64,000 nt of DNA from Rhynchopus euleeides (Eukaryota; Euglenozoa; Diplonemea; Diplonemida; Diplonemidae), in assembly GCA_963210315.1 (NCBI GenBank), contig OY723257.1, forward strand, positions 620,001-684,000, written 5' to 3'. Below are positions 63,961-64,000 of this stretch, one piece after another (the first letter of the stretch is position 1; the number at the start of each line of letters is the position of its first letter). Both the position numbers and the translations under genes were made by a program. The notes under the pieces were generated by a model, which saw nothing but the letters and a program-made list of their open reading frames with translations, made no database searches and was not told the DNA's origin.

Positions 63961-64000
63961 AAAGTGGGGGGGGGGGGGCAAGTATGCCTGGGACTTTGGC

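Larger units (their letters stand above)
62280..64000. other. Intergenic region upstream of ART-NACHT with repeats and transposase-like debris
   Basis: Holds two copies of the GC-rich hairpin family, two ACGGCCGT palindromes (near 62617-62630 and 62649-62663), a decayed minus-strand coding stretch (separate entry), and GGGTCGATGG repeats at the right edge. A G run is at 63968-63979. Confidence 0.5.

Overview
The window reads as nuclear DNA of a GC-rich, repeat-laden protist, most consistent with Euglenozoa (diplonemid-like). That placement is inference from four signs. (1) All six recognisable host genes lie on the minus strand, like a directional polycistronic cluster. (2) Five of the six cis-introns that can be placed start with GTATG. 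(3) A fragment of the 18S rRNA 3' end carries GCTGTAGGTGAACCTGCAGC, closer to euglenozoan than to ordinary eukaryotic 18S. (4) A tyrosine-recombinase retroelement has the recombinase ahead of the reverse transcriptase, the order known from VIPER/TATE elements of trypanosomatids; the class III cyclase is also trypanosomatid-like.

Host genes, in window order, all minus strand: a membrane-anchored Notum/pectin-acetylesterase-type esterase (207-1859); a multi-pass class III nucleotide cyclase with a degenerate second cyclase domain (2630-4830); ASCC2, a ribosome-quality-control/repair subunit, in four exons (5626-9619); a 2177-residue cell-surface receptor-like protein with about 15 TIG-like repeats, in three exons (22132-28875); rotatin, a centriole/basal-body protein, in two exons (30309-36402); and an ART-NACHT-pentapeptide-WD40 STAND protein that is partly decayed (58930-62279). 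Cilium, surface and signalling genes fit a free-swimming flagellate.

Mobile and repeat DNA fills the rest. A complete-looking hAT transposon (11943-15786, 17-bp terminal inverted repeats, perfect 8-bp target duplication GAGGGGGG) encodes a papain-like peptidase domain ahead of a zinc finger and hAT transposase. A 444-bp non-autonomous hAT-type element (38273-38716) has duplication CCCTAGGG. A broken YR retroelement (39356-43849) has inverted terminal repeats and carries antisense 18S rDNA inside its RT region. From 15.8 to 21 kb there is a stack of fold-back elements, a ~190-bp tandem array, a 41-nt C run and a 1.06-kb AT-rich palindromic element. From 43.9 to 58.9 kb lies a graveyard of duplicated fragments: an RNase H remnant, a gag-like ORF, a LINE C-terminal fragment, a 31-bp minisatellite, and a recurring 17-nt motif seen at 12 places in the window.

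Limits: intron positions are read by eye from frame, splice dinucleotides and family homology. No tRNA gene, spliced-leader RNA gene, CRISPR or complete rRNA gene was found.
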